Shown piece after piece: positions 26,984 through 35,941 of a stretch of DNA of 37,970 nt. The stretch comes from Nitrospiraceae bacterium. GTDB lineage: Bacteria > Nitrospirota > Thermodesulfovibrionia > Thermodesulfovibrionales > UBA6898. The position numbers and the translations under genes were made by a program. The stretch is from the NCBI GenBank assembly GCA_020347665.1, contig CP070737.1, forward strand, positions 790,707-828,676, in the 5' to 3' direction. The notes beneath the pieces were generated by a model that saw nothing but the letters and a program-made list of their open reading frames with translations, ran no database searches and was not told where the DNA came from. Every line of letters starts with the position of its first letter. Position 1 is the stretch's first letter.

Positions 26984-27432
26984 TATTCAACGGAGTGTCA
27001 GGTGTTATCTCTTTATGGTCCTGGTCCATTCTGAAGCTTACCATTCGTAAAACATGAGGCACTTCGCTTTCTGTACCATTACAGTTCTCCATCAATCAGC
27101 GTATCGTGCTATAGAACAATATAGGGTCGGGCTTCTGACAGGGCGCTCGAAGTATAAAGAAAACCGTTCTCATGTTTCTCACACTCTTTAAGCATGAATT
27201 TCCATGCCTATTCTGATGTCTTGTGCTATCGTATTATGGAAGAAAACCAAAAAAGCCTAGAATAATTTTTGAATTCCAGGGGAAAAAATGATGACAAAAA
27301 CAGATAGGAGAGGATGTTTTTCCGGTTCTGCTGCTGAATTTCTCTAATGGCTTCACTCTGGACTACCATCGTTATCTTTCACAACAACCGAGCATGGTTC
27401 CGATAATTGTGTTTTGGTTATAATACATCCAT
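26984..27432. other. 449-bp intergenic region, no recognised gene
   Basis: Composition and frames suggest decayed or non-coding DNA. A 39-codon minus-strand ORF (26973-27092) overlaps the end of the selenoprotein gene. A 24-codon plus ORF opens at the ATG in TAAGCATGAATTT near 27194. A 17-codon ORF lies near 27288 behind AGGGGAAAAA. None resembles a known family or has a convincing context. A TATAAT at 27419-27424 belongs to trmFO. Confidence 0.5.
27419..27424 (+). promoter_or_regulatory. TATAAT box just upstream of trmFO
   Basis: A perfect -10 hexamer ends 8 nt before the trmFO ATG, and no ribosome-binding site lies between. Transcription from it would start at or 1-2 nt before the ATG, giving a leaderless mRNA. 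No good -35 is seen at 17 nt. Confidence 0.4.
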
Positions 27433-28749
27433 ATGGCTGAATTGATAATTATTGGCGGTGGATTGGCGGGGTCTGAAGCTGCATGGCAGGCGGCTGTGGG
27501 AGGATTGTCAGTAATTCTCTATGAAATGCGGCCACAGAAATTGACAGAAGCTCATCGGACCGGGATGCTCGGAGAACTCGTATGCTCGAATTCATTGCGA
27601 TCGGGGGATATCTATAGTGGACCCGGATTATTAAAAAAAGAGCTTTCCTTGGCATCATCACTGATAATGCAGGCTGCAGATAGGGCTCGTGTACCTGCCG
27701 GTTCTGCTGTTGCCGTCAACCGCGATCTGTTTGCGCGCTATATAACGGATAACCTTACGTGCCATCCAAATATCACGTTGGTTCGGCGTGAAGTTGACAC
27801 AGTGCCTGATTCCACTGCTATTATCGCAACCGGACCGCTTACGTCAACAGGGATGACAGATGCTGTCGCTGAACTGATCGGAGAGCCATATCTATATTTT
27901 CATGACGCTATTGCTCCGATTGTTGATGCCTCATCAATTCAGTATGACAAGGTCTATAAAAGTTCACGCTATGGAAAGGGAGGCGATGATTATATCAACT
28001 GTCCTATGACGAAGTCAGAATACGAGTCATTTCATGGAGCGGTCATGGCAGCGGATAAGGTAAAACGACGTGACTTTGAAAACGCGAGGATATTTGAAGG
28101 ATGCATGCCTATTGAGGTGATGGCCATGAGAGGACCCGACACGTTACGGTTTGGTCCGATGAAACCCGTTGGTCTTCTGGATCCGAGAACCGGGAGAGAG
28201 CCGTATGCTGTTGTTCAGTTAAGGACGGAAAATGTTGAATGTACGGCATATAACATGGTTGGCTTTCAGACACGATTAACCTGGACTGAACAGAAGAAGG
28301 TGTTCAGGATGATTCATGGTCTTGAAAACGCGATATTCTTGAGGTACGGAAGCCTACACAGGAATACGTTTATTAATGCTCCCCGGGTTCTGGAAAAAGA
28401 CCTTTCGTTAAAAAATAATCAGGATATATTTATGGCCGGACAGATAACAGGGGTAGAGGGATATATCGAATCAACTGCTATGGGACTTATAGCAGGAATA
28501 AATGCATTCTTAAAATTGCGTGGCAAGGAAATGATCGAAGTACCTCCAGCGACATCACATGGTGCTCTCATACGATACATAACTGAATCAAACAGTAAAC
28601 GCTTCCAGCCGAGCAATATTCATTTTGGCTTATTCCCGGCACTTCAGCACCCAACCGGAGTAAAAAAAGGAAAAGAGAAAAGAAAAATGATAGCTGAGCG
28701 AGCGATAACTGAATGGCAGGATTATATAAGCCAGATAAATGCTCAGTAA
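27433..28749 (+). CDS. trmFO: Folate-dependent tRNA (uracil-5-)-methyltransferase TrmFO
   Basis: It methylates U54 in the T-loop of tRNA using methylene-tetrahydrofolate and FADH2. The FAD motif is GGGLAG (8-13). The two functional cysteines are C51 (CSNSLRS) and C224 (FEGCMPIEVMA), at positions matching the Bacillus enzyme. Further motifs are GPMKPVGL and GQITGVEGY. Length is 438 residues. It starts the run trmFO-xerC-hslV-hslU, as in Bacillus and other bacteria. Confidence 0.97.
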   Translation: MAELIIIGGGLAGSEAAWQAAVGGLSVILYEMRPQKLTEAHRTGMLGELVCSNSLRSGDIYSGPGLLKKELSLASSLIMQAADRARVPAGSAVAVNRDLFARYITDNLTCHPNITLVRREVDTVPDSTAIIATGPLTSTGMTDAVAELIGEPYLYFHDAIAPIVDASSIQYDKVYKSSRYGKGGDDYINCPMTKSEYESFHGAVMAADKVKRRDFENARIFEGCMPIEVMAMRGPDTLRFGPMKPVGLLDPRTGREPYAVVQLRTENVECTAYNMVGFQTRLTWTEQKKVFRMIHGLENAIFLRYGSLHRNTFINAPRVLEKDLSLKNNQDIFMAGQITGVEGYIESTAMGLIAGINAFLKLRGKEMIEVPPATSHGALIRYITESNSKRFQPSNIHFGLFPALQHPTGVKKGKEKRKMIAERAITEWQDYISQINAQ

Positions 28750-29641
28750 AGCGATGAATAAGATTATAATCAGATTTCTGAAATATCTTGAGATAGAAAA
28801 AGATGCATCAGAAAATACTCTTCGGGCCTACAGGAAAGATCTTGATATTTTTAGCGGTCATATAAGAAAGCGACCTGAAGAGATTGAATTGAATGACATA
28901 AGGGAATTTATTGCGCAGCAGATAAAGAGCGGTTTGAGCAAGACAACCGTCAGCAGAAGGCTGGCTACCGTACGCTCTTTTATCACGTTTCTTTACAGGG
29001 AAGGTGCGATAACTAAAAATCCCGCAAGAATCGTTTCAAGTCCCAAAAAAACAGAGCAGCTGCCAAATTTTCTTCCGATAGATGACATCATTTCCCTGAT
29101 AGAGAAACCTGGAGGTATCGGTATAATACCGGTTAGAGACAAAGCTATTCTCGAGCTCTTATACTCAAGTGGTTTAAGAGTCAGCGAAATTGCCGGTCTG
29201 AATGTTGATGATGTCGACATGAAGGAGGGATTGGTGAAGGTAAGAGGAAAAGGGAAGAAGGAGCGTCTGCTTCCCGTAGGCGCCAAGGCACTGGATGCCC
29301 TGAAATCTTATATGATAGAAAAAATGCTCTTTCGGAAAATATGCAGGGCATTGTTTCTGAACAGGAGGGATCAGAGACTGTCCCCTCGGGGAATCAGGAG
29401 GATCGTAGTAAAATATGCGCGGATGATAGGTATAGACGGACCTATAGGACCGCACACCGTGCGACATACTTTTGCTTCTCATTTATTACAGGGAGGAGCC
29501 GATCTGCGGGTGATCCAGGAGCTCCTGGGACACGTATCTCTCTCGACAACTCAGAAATATACCCATATTGACATCGAGCATCTCATCGATGTATATGACA
29601 GAGCACATCCGTTATCAAGAGATGCGCACGATGATTCCTGA
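28739..29641 (+). CDS. xerC: Tyrosine recombinase XerC/XerD type
   Basis: It resolves chromosome dimers at dif. Catalytic residues are complete: R147 (SSGLRVSE), K171 (VRGKGKKE), H239 and R242 (PHTVRHTF), H265 (LLGHVSLS) and Y274 (QKYTHID). An N-terminal SAM-like DNA-binding domain covers about 1-95. Length is 300 residues. The first ATG at 28739 overlaps trmFO by 11 nt; a second ATG at 28754 gives MNKIIIRFLKYL and is equally plausible. The position between trmFO and hslV supports a housekeeping role rather than an integrase. Confidence 0.93.
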   Translation: MLSKAMNKIIIRFLKYLEIEKDASENTLRAYRKDLDIFSGHIRKRPEEIELNDIREFIAQQIKSGLSKTTVSRRLATVRSFITFLYREGAITKNPARIVSSPKKTEQLPNFLPIDDIISLIEKPGGIGIIPVRDKAILELLYSSGLRVSEIAGLNVDDVDMKEGLVKVRGKGKKERLLPVGAKALDALKSYMIEKMLFRKICRALFLNRRDQRLSPRGIRRIVVKYARMIGIDGPIGPHTVRHTFASHLLQGGADLRVIQELLGHVSLSTTQKYTHIDIEHLIDVYDRAHPLSRDAHDDS

Positions 29642-29693
29642 GAACGGGATAACGAATTCTATGCATATGCCGTTATCCGATAGAATGACATTA

Positions 29694-29723
29694 TTCAACC
29701 GTTTTTTGTAAGATAGGTATATT
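29694..29723 (+). promoter_or_regulatory. Candidate promoter for hslVU
   Basis: TTCAAC (29694-29699) and TATATT (29718-29723) lie 18 nt apart, ahead of a GGAG site and the hslV ATG. A perfect 8-bp inverted repeat (29647-29654 with 29671-29678) lies just upstream, either an attenuated terminator of xerC or an operator. The match is modest. Confidence 0.35.
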
Positions 29724-29743
29724 CATTTTCGGAGCACTTATTA

Positions 29744-30274
29744 ATGATTTACGCTACAACAATATTGTGTGTCAGACGCAATGGAACTGTTGCCATTGCC
29801 GGTGATGGGCAGGTTACCATGACAAATACGATCTTGAAAAAGAATGCAGTCAAGATAAGAAAGCTGTATGCTGAACGGGTAATAGCAGGATTTGCTGGAG
29901 CAACGGCTGATGCTTTCACGTTATTCGAAAAATATGAAAGTAAACTTGAAGAATACCGAGGAAATATGACCCGGGCATCTGTCGAGCTCGCCAAGGACTG
30001 GAGAACAGACAAGATTCTCCGCAGGCTCGAAGCACTCCTTATCGTGGCTGATAAAGAGCATACGTTTATTATTTCTGGTAACGGAGATGTGATTGAGCCG
30101 GAAGACGGAATTGCTGCAATAGGGTCAGGCGGTCCGTTTGCTCAGGCGGCGGCACGGGCGCTCTGTGAAAATACCGAATTGAGCGCTGGTGAAGTAGTAA
30201 GAAAATCAATGGAAATAGCATCGGACATCTGTATATATACGAACGAACATATAAGCGTTGAGGAGTTGTCATAA
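29744..30274 (+). CDS. hslV: ATP-dependent protease proteolytic subunit HslV
   Basis: A proteasome-like threonine protease that forms a double hexamer capped by HslU. After a four-residue leader MIYA comes T5, the expected N-terminal nucleophile, followed by [17 protein letters not shown] and [11 protein letters not shown]. The C-terminal half has [16 protein letters not shown]. Length is 176 residues. The TAA stop is followed at once by the GTG of hslU. Confidence 0.97.
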   Translation: MIYATTILCVRRNGTVAIAGDGQVTMTNTILKKNAVKIRKLYAERVIAGFAGATADAFTLFEKYESKLEEYRGNMTRASVELAKDWRTDKILRRLEALLIVADKEHTFIISGNGDVIEPEDGIAAIGSGGPFAQAAARALCENTELSAGEVVRKSMEIASDICIYTNEHISVEELS

Positions 30275-31624
30275 GTGGATAATCTTACGCCACGGAAGAT
30301 TGTTGAAGAGCTTGATCGGTATATTATAGGACAGAACAATGCAAAAAAAGCTGTCGCTATTGCCCTCAGAAACAGGTGGCGAAGACAGAGACTGTCTGCT
30401 GAACTCAAAGATGAGGTTCTCCCCAAAAATATACTAATGATTGGCCCGACCGGTGTCGGCAAGACCGAAATATCACGGAGATTATCCAAATTGGCGGGAG
30501 CTCCTTTTCTGAAAGTTGAGGCCTCGAAGTTTACAGAGGTCGGATATGTCGGGCGTGATGTTGAATCGATGATTCGTGACTTGACAGAGATATCCGTTAA
30601 TATGGTTAAGAATGAACATCTGGAGTCAATAACGGAAAAGGCCAGACAGCTTGCTGAGGAACGAGTTCTTGATATCTTGCTGCCTGCGTCCAGAATGTTC
30701 AGACATTCAAATTCAGAACATGAGGTTCTTGCACGGGAGAGGCCGAAGGATACCCGAGAACGGCTCAGAGATGAGTTGCGGAACGGCAAACTTGATGCGA
30801 GATATATTGATATTGAAATACGTGAAAAATCCATGCCGTTCGGGGTGATTTCAAATGTCGGGCTTGAAGATCTTGAAATGAATCTGAAATCAATGCTTGG
30901 TAATATTTTGCCTGATAAGCCAAAGAGAAAAAAAGTGAAAGTTCCGGAAGCGCTGGTGCTCCTTGAACAGGAGGAATCAAACAAATTACTCGATATGGAG
31001 AAAATTACTAAAGAAGCTGTTGTGAGGGTAGAAGAGTCCGGAATAGTGTTCATCGACGAAATAGATAAAGTTGCGGGAAGAGGACAGGGACACCACGGCC
31101 CTGACGTTTCCAGAGAAGGTGTTCAAAGGGACCTTTTACCTATTGTTGAAGGATCAACAGTGACGACAAAGTACGGTCCTGTTAAAACCGTGCATATATT
31201 ATTCATAGCTTCCGGGGCTTTTCATATTGCTAAGCCGTCTGATCTTATACCCGAACTGCAGGGAAGATTTCCGATACGGGTAGAGCTGGATGCCTTGGGC
31301 AAAGATGATTTTAAAAGAATACTGATCGAACCGAATAATGCACTGATAAAGCAGTATACGGCACTTCTTGCGACTGAAAATGTGATAATTGATTTTCTTG
31401 AAGAATCGATTGACGAAATTTCAGAAATAGCAGAGTCGGTAAATGATAAGACTGAGAATATTGGTGCCAGAAGACTGCATACTATCCTTGAAAAACTCTT
31501 AGAGGACATCTCTTTTGAGGCGCCTGAAAGGCAGAATGGAGAGCTCGTAATTGATAGAACATATGTCAGAGACAAGCTGGACAGCATTGTCAAAGATGAG
31601 GATTTGAGTCGATATATCCTTTGA
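30275..31624 (+). CDS. hslU: ATP-dependent protease ATPase subunit HslU
   Basis: An AAA+ unfoldase that feeds HslV. Walker A is GPTGVGKT (57-64), the pore motif GYVGRD is at about 91-96, and Walker B is VFIDEIDK at about 253-260. It keeps the family's [25 protein letters not shown] segment. The C-terminal tail ...LSRYIL is the HslV-activating end. Length is 449 residues. The GTG start is adjacent to the hslV stop. Confidence 0.97.
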   Translation: MDNLTPRKIVEELDRYIIGQNNAKKAVAIALRNRWRRQRLSAELKDEVLPKNILMIGPTGVGKTEISRRLSKLAGAPFLKVEASKFTEVGYVGRDVESMIRDLTEISVNMVKNEHLESITEKARQLAEERVLDILLPASRMFRHSNSEHEVLARERPKDTRERLRDELRNGKLDARYIDIEIREKSMPFGVISNVGLEDLEMNLKSMLGNILPDKPKRKKVKVPEALVLLEQEESNKLLDMEKITKEAVVRVEESGIVFIDEIDKVAGRGQGHHGPDVSREGVQRDLLPIVEGSTVTTKYGPVKTVHILFIASGAFHIAKPSDLIPELQGRFPIRVELDALGKDDFKRILIEPNNALIKQYTALLATENVIIDFLEESIDEISEIAESVNDKTENIGARRLHTILEKLLEDISFEAPERQNGELVIDRTYVRDKLDSIVKDEDLSRYIL

Positions 31625-31628
31625 TACG

Positions 31629-32315
31629 GTGCACGATAAGAGCATGTTTGTAAGAAACTTTTTTGTTTTGTTTATTGTATATGCTCTTGTCTCAGGCTGT
31701 TCGTCGATTCACAGGACAGATTATTCTCCTCCATCAGGCCGAACATATGCAGTTGCATCCTGGTATGGTCCCAAATTCCACGGAAGGCCCACATCGTCCG
31801 GAGAGATATTTGATATGTACAAAAAGAGCTGTGCGCACAAAACATATCCCTTCGGTCTTCGGTTACGAGTAACGAACCTCTCAAACAACAAAAGTGTTGA
31901 ATGTGTGGTAAACGACAGGGGGCCGTTTATAAAGGGACGCGATATAGATTTGTCATATGCTTCTGCTAAAACCATTGGTCTAATCGGTCCTGGGGTAGCA
32001 CGTGTTCTCCTCGAAACAGTTGGCAGGGATGCGCATTATGTGAAAAAAGCGAAAATCAAGGCATTGGATAGATCTGGGCCATTCGCAATTCAGATTGCTT
32101 CATTTAAGCGTAACATCAATGCCATCAGACTGAAAAAGGCTTTGAGTTTTTCGTATAGTAATGTCTATATTCAGGAAGCACTTATAGAAGGTCAGGTGTA
32201 TTACCGGGTGAGAATTGGTGACTTTGGTAAGTTTGATAATGCCCTTGCTCTTGCCCAAGAGCTTGGGCAGGTAGGGTATCAATCGATTATTGTCAGGGCC
32301 GAAGCACGGATGTAA
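31629..32315 (+). CDS. rlpA: RlpA-like lipoprotein with SPOR domain
   Basis: An outer-membrane septal lipoprotein; RlpA is a lytic transglycosylase for glycans lacking stem peptides. A lipobox LVSGC places Cys24. The double-psi beta barrel (about 40-130) has ASWYGPKFHGRPTSSGE and VVNDRGPF with the catalytic Asp. A SPOR domain (about 148-228) has FAIQIASFKR and YYRVRIGDFG. Length is 228 residues from a GTG; an ATG five codons in is an alternative start. Confidence 0.93.
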   Translation: MHDKSMFVRNFFVLFIVYALVSGCSSIHRTDYSPPSGRTYAVASWYGPKFHGRPTSSGEIFDMYKKSCAHKTYPFGLRLRVTNLSNNKSVECVVNDRGPFIKGRDIDLSYASAKTIGLIGPGVARVLLETVGRDAHYVKKAKIKALDRSGPFAIQIASFKRNINAIRLKKALSFSYSNVYIQEALIEGQVYYRVRIGDFGKFDNALALAQELGQVGYQSIIVRAEARM

Positions 32316-32339
32316 CCTGCAGGAATATTGTTCTGCAGG
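32316..32339 (+). repeat. CCTGCAG hairpin after rlpA
   Basis: A perfect 7-bp inverted repeat (CCTGCAG, 32316-32322, with 32333-32339) encloses a 10-nt loop directly after the stop codon. No U-tract follows, so it is more likely an mRNA 3'-end stabiliser or Rho-linked site than an intrinsic terminator. Confidence 0.45.
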
Positions 32340-32414
32340 TGTACAGGTACTGCATCGCCCACTCTCATATGGCTTTATCTATTCAAAAAAAGTTTTTTTG
32401 TGTACAATTTCTAT

Positions 32415-33029
32415 ATGGAAACCTTTGAGAATGTTATAGAATTCCATGGACATGCATGTCCGGGTCTCGCCCTCGGATACAGGGTTGCCATGAGAGCACT
32501 GAAGGAGTTTGAAATCCCTGCTGCGGATGAGGAGATTGTTGCGCTCGTTGAGAATAATTCATGTGCGATTGATGCAGTGCAGGTAGTAACAGGATGCACA
32601 TTCGGAAAAGGGAATCTCATATTCCATGATTATGGAAAACAGGTCTACACATTCATAAAGCGTCCATCGGGAAAATATCTGAGGATATCTATTTGCTGGA
32701 AAAAACCTGCTGAGTCGGAGAATGAACGGCTGTTATGGGAAAAATATATGAAGGGTGACCGTTCAGAATCTGTTGTTGATTTTGTCCATGCAAGAAAGTC
32801 ATCGAAAATCAAGCATATCCTGACTGCTGATGAACGGGAGCTCATGACAGTTACCACGGGGACGATGAAGGTCCCCGATCCGGCGATAATTCGTCCATCC
32901 GTGGTTTGTTCATCGTGTCATGAAAAAGTGATGGATCTGAAAGCAATGCATAAAAACGGTTACCGGTTCTGTATCCCTTGTTTTAATGAGGAAGAATTGA
33001 GGAAGAAGCGTAAAAAACACGCAGAATGA
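32415..33029 (+). CDS. FmdE-family protein with C-terminal zinc finger
   Basis: It has the FmdE fold, named for a subunit of molybdenum formylmethanofuran dehydrogenase, but occurs in many bacteria without that pathway; its role is not known. HGHACPG (11-17) with C15, NNSCAIDA (C50) and GCTFGKGN (C61) are the family metal-site motifs. A TraR-like four-cysteine zinc finger (CSSC...CIPC) ends the 204-residue protein. I start at the ATG at 32415, where homology begins, although the frame is open from 32328. A TACAAT box ends 6 nt before it and no ribosome-binding site is seen. It overlaps argB by ATGA. Confidence 0.85.
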   Translation: METFENVIEFHGHACPGLALGYRVAMRALKEFEIPAADEEIVALVENNSCAIDAVQVVTGCTFGKGNLIFHDYGKQVYTFIKRPSGKYLRISICWKKPAESENERLLWEKYMKGDRSESVVDFVHARKSSKIKHILTADERELMTVTTGTMKVPDPAIIRPSVVCSSCHEKVMDLKAMHKNGYRFCIPCFNEEELRKKRKKHAE

Positions 33030-33937
33030 AAAATAGCATAAAGAAAGCTGAAATATTAATTGAGGCGCTTCCGTTTATAAGAAATTTTTTCGGAAAAACC
33101 TTTGTAATCAAATATGGAGGTGCTGCGCAGGTTAAAAAGGAGCTCAGGGATTCCTTTGCCCAGGATGTGGTTCTCATGAATTTTATCGGTATCAAGACGA
33201 TTATTGTCCATGGAGGAGGCCCGAAGATATCCACAATGATGAAAAAGATGGGCAAGAATCCCACGTTTGTTCATGGCCAGCGTGTTACTGACCAGGAAAC
33301 GATGGACATTGTTGAAATGGTACTCGGGGGGCTCGTAAATAAGGAAATTGTTACTCTCATAACCAAACACGGAGGCAAAGCAGCCGGTCTGAGCGGAAAA
33401 GACGGAAGACTCATCAGAGCAAAGAAAAAGACGATTAAAACTGTTACACCTGAGACCGGGACTGATGAGATAATAGATATTGGTCTTGTTGGCGAAGTAG
33501 CAGCCGTTGAACCGGATATCCTTGAAAGTCTGGAAAAAGACGGTTTTATACCTGTAATATCACCGATCGGTGTTGGCCCGAAGGGCGAAACATTGAACAT
33601 AAATGCAGATTTTGTTGCAGCTGCAATTGCTTCGTCCGTTAAGGCTGAAAAACTGATTTTACTCACAGATGTTCCGGGAGTTCTTGACAAAAAGGAAAAC
33701 GTGATTTCTTCGATAAGACAGCGTCAGATACATAGGCTGATAAAGAATAAAACGATTACAGAAGGGATGCTTCCGAAAATTCAGGCATGTCTGAATGTCC
33801 TCCGGAATCATAAGGGGAAGGCGCATATCATTGATGGAAGAGTACCCCATTGTTTGCTTCTCGAGATATTTACAAAAACCGGAATCGGGACGGAAATAGT
33901 GCATGAAAGGCCAGTGTGCCGGAAGAAGGGGAGGTAG
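33026..33937 (+). CDS. argB: Acetylglutamate kinase
   Basis: The second step of arginine synthesis, phosphorylating N-acetylglutamate. FVIKYGGAA (about 26-34) binds ATP phosphates. IVHGGGPKIS is the substrate loop, LNINADFVAAAIA the acetylglutamate site and LLTDVPGVLD the amino-acid-kinase signature. An extended N-terminal helix (IEALPFIRNFFGKTF) is typical of arginine-inhibited hexameric enzymes, so feedback inhibition by arginine is likely. Length is 303 residues. Confidence 0.97.
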   Translation: MKNSIKKAEILIEALPFIRNFFGKTFVIKYGGAAQVKKELRDSFAQDVVLMNFIGIKTIIVHGGGPKISTMMKKMGKNPTFVHGQRVTDQETMDIVEMVLGGLVNKEIVTLITKHGGKAAGLSGKDGRLIRAKKKTIKTVTPETGTDEIIDIGLVGEVAAVEPDILESLEKDGFIPVISPIGVGPKGETLNINADFVAAAIASSVKAEKLILLTDVPGVLDKKENVISSIRQRQIHRLIKNKTITEGMLPKIQACLNVLRNHKGKAHIIDGRVPHCLLLEIFTKTGIGTEIVHERPVCRKKGR

Positions 33938-33941
33938 TATA

Positions 33942-34406
33942 ATGCTGCTCTATCTTGTACAACATGGCGAGGCGAAACAGAAGGAAGAAGATCCTTCCCG
34001 GGGGCTTACCATTAAGGGAAAAAAAGATGCTGAGAAAATATCGGGGTATCTGTTAAAAAGTAGTATACTGGTGGATGAGATATTTCACAGTGGAAAATTG
34101 AGAGCAGAAGAGACGGCAGATATTTTCGCTGAATCGCTGAAGCCCGTTCAGGGCGTTGCTAAGGTGAACGGACTGTTGCCTCTTGACAGTCCAGCGCTCT
34201 TTCATGAAAAGCTTCTTGGAATGGAACGTAGTATAATGATTGTCGGCCATCTGCCTCATCTCGGCAGACTTGCCTCGTTACTGCTCTGTGGAGATATCGA
34301 GAGGCATGTCGTATCGTTTCAAATGGCAGGCGTCGTGTGTCTCGCACGAGATCTTAATGGTCTGTGGTCAATGCAGTGGATGATAACACCGGATGTCGTG
34401 ATATAA
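33942..34406 (+). CDS. sixA: SixA-like phosphohistidine phosphatase
   Basis: A histidine phosphatase of the phosphoglycerate-mutase superfamily. LVQHGEA places the catalytic His at 8; the usual RHG is QHG, which is common in this subgroup. VGHLPHLGRLAS holds the second catalytic His. Length is 154 residues from the ATG at 33942, which has a GGGGAGG site; the longer frame from 33903 runs back into argB. E. coli SixA dephosphorylates the PTS protein NPr or an ArcB Hpt domain; the target here is unknown. Confidence 0.88.
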   Translation: MLLYLVQHGEAKQKEEDPSRGLTIKGKKDAEKISGYLLKSSILVDEIFHSGKLRAEETADIFAESLKPVQGVAKVNGLLPLDSPALFHEKLLGMERSIMIVGHLPHLGRLASLLLCGDIERHVVSFQMAGVVCLARDLNGLWSMQWMITPDVVI

Positions 34407-34427
34407 GAATCAGGTAACAGCGCTGGC

Positions 34428-35342
34428 ATGAAATCGGCTTGTCGATATAAGAAACGTGTTTCTACAGTCAACGCATGGGTAGTACTCTGCATACTGATCG
34501 TTGTCTCTGCTTTTTGCCAAAATGCTTATTCCTCATCAAATAATTTTTTATGGGAAGTCAGGTCGAGTGCCGGCACCGTGTATTTGCTGGGTTCAATACA
34601 TTTTTTAAAGAAAGAATTATATCCTTTGAATAAACGTATTGAAAAAGCCTTCGATGACTCTGATATTTTAGTAGTGGAGGCAAATATCAGTGACATAACC
34701 ACGGTTGATATTGGACCATTCGTGGAAAAAGCGTTCTATGCCGACAAGGATACGCTCGCCAATCATATATCCAGCAAGACGTATGAGCTTGTTATTTCAG
34801 AGGCTGGACGTCTGGGCCTACCTCTTGAGCTTATCTATAAACAGAAGCCTTGGTTTCTTGCATTAACGTTATCAGCACTGGAACTTATGCATCTGGGCTT
34901 TGATCCGGGGTTAGGTATAGATGTTTATTTTCTCTCACGAGCTCAAGGAAGGAAGGAGATTCTGGAGCTGGAGAGTGTCAATTATCAGATTGAACTCTTA
35001 TCCGGTTTTTCTGATGAAGAGCAGGAAATTTTCTTATACTCCACAATGATGAATGCAAACATCATGAGAAAAGACATAGATTCAATTCTGGAGGCGTGGA
35101 AAAACGGAGACACGGGAGGCATACAATCAATGCTGGAAAAGACCATGCAGGTTGATGCTGATATGACTTCGATCGCTGAAAAGATGTTTTATAGCAGGAA
35201 CCGGAATATGGCCAGTAAGATTGAGAAATTTCTGAAGACAGAAAAAACCTATTTTGTTGTTGTCGGAGCAGGGCATCTGGTCGGAAAAAGTGGAATAGTA
35301 GAAATACTTAAAACGCGGGGATACCATATTGAACAGTTATGA
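34428..35342 (+). CDS. TraB/GumN family protein
   Basis: A predicted secreted or membrane-anchored protein: the hydrophobic segment at about 15-34 ends in CQNAYSS. The family's two GxxH-type motifs are present, GSIHF near residue 53 and GAGHLVG near 285, with conserved acidic residues (VVEAN). TraB-family members have been linked to metalloprotease activity related to TIKI; GumN members have no proven function. Length is 304 residues. It lies 21 bp after sixA. Confidence 0.85.
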   Translation: MKSACRYKKRVSTVNAWVVLCILIVVSAFCQNAYSSSNNFLWEVRSSAGTVYLLGSIHFLKKELYPLNKRIEKAFDDSDILVVEANISDITTVDIGPFVEKAFYADKDTLANHISSKTYELVISEAGRLGLPLELIYKQKPWFLALTLSALELMHLGFDPGLGIDVYFLSRAQGRKEILELESVNYQIELLSGFSDEEQEIFLYSTMMNANIMRKDIDSILEAWKNGDTGGIQSMLEKTMQVDADMTSIAEKMFYSRNRNMASKIEKFLKTEKTYFVVVGAGHLVGKSGIVEILKTRGYHIEQL

Positions 35343-35483
35343 ATAAATCCGTTCCAAAAAATGCCGTAAAAGGGCATGTACCGATATGGAATCTTCTATG
35401 ATAATTGTCTCGTGAACCACACACGGGGTTTCCAATCTTTAGTTATAAAAAGATAAAATTATGGAAATAATTTAAAATAAAGC

Positions 35484-35849
35484 ATGAAGGCAAAGAAAAA
35501 TCTTTTAATAGTCGGGGACAGGGTCCTCATAGACCCTGACAATACCATGGACAGGACAACATCAGGCCTCTACCTTCCTCAAACCGTAAAGGAAAAAGAG
35601 AAAGTGATAGGAGGACGCGTTATGAAGACAGGGCCTGGTTATGTTATACATGATTCGACGATACCAGATGAACCCTGGTCGTATGGGGATAAAAAGGAAT
35701 TGAAATATATACCGCTTCAGGCTAATGAAGGTGATTATGCTATTTTTCTTAAAGATGTATCGGTCGAGATAGAATTTGAGGGGAAAAAATATCTTATTGT
35801 GCCTCATTCGGCTATTCTAGCGCTCGTAAGCACTGAAATTACTGAATGA
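35484..35849 (+). CDS. GroES-like co-chaperonin paralogue
   Basis: A cpn10-fold protein of 121 residues: VGDRVLIDPD...TTSGLYLPQTVKEKEKVIGGRVMKTGPG follows the GroES pattern, and the C-terminal strand has EFEGKKYLIVPHSAILA. It carries an extra segment (DSTIPDEPWSYGDKKELKYIPLQ, in part) where ordinary GroES has a short turn. There is no groEL beside it, so it may not be the main co-chaperonin. A weak promoter (TTTCCA, 17 nt, GATAAA) lies upstream. Confidence 0.82.
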   Translation: MKAKKNLLIVGDRVLIDPDNTMDRTTSGLYLPQTVKEKEKVIGGRVMKTGPGYVIHDSTIPDEPWSYGDKKELKYIPLQANEGDYAIFLKDVSVEIEFEGKKYLIVPHSAILALVSTEITE

Positions 35850-35941
35850 TATTTCATGCGTAACAAACGTGACTGTTGATACAGGATACAGCATAATCAT
35901 GAGGCAGGGGTGTTGACAGTGATCACTACGAAAAGGGGACA

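Noticed and set aside
26973-27092. 39-codon minus-strand ORF overlapping the selenoprotein 3' end
   Set aside because: There is no ribosome-binding site, no recognised family, and it overlaps a better supported gene.
28739-29641. XerC-type recombinase as evidence of an integrated element
   Set aside because: It lies in the conserved trmFO-xerC-hslVU order, with no attachment repeats or other mobile genes, so it is the housekeeping enzyme.
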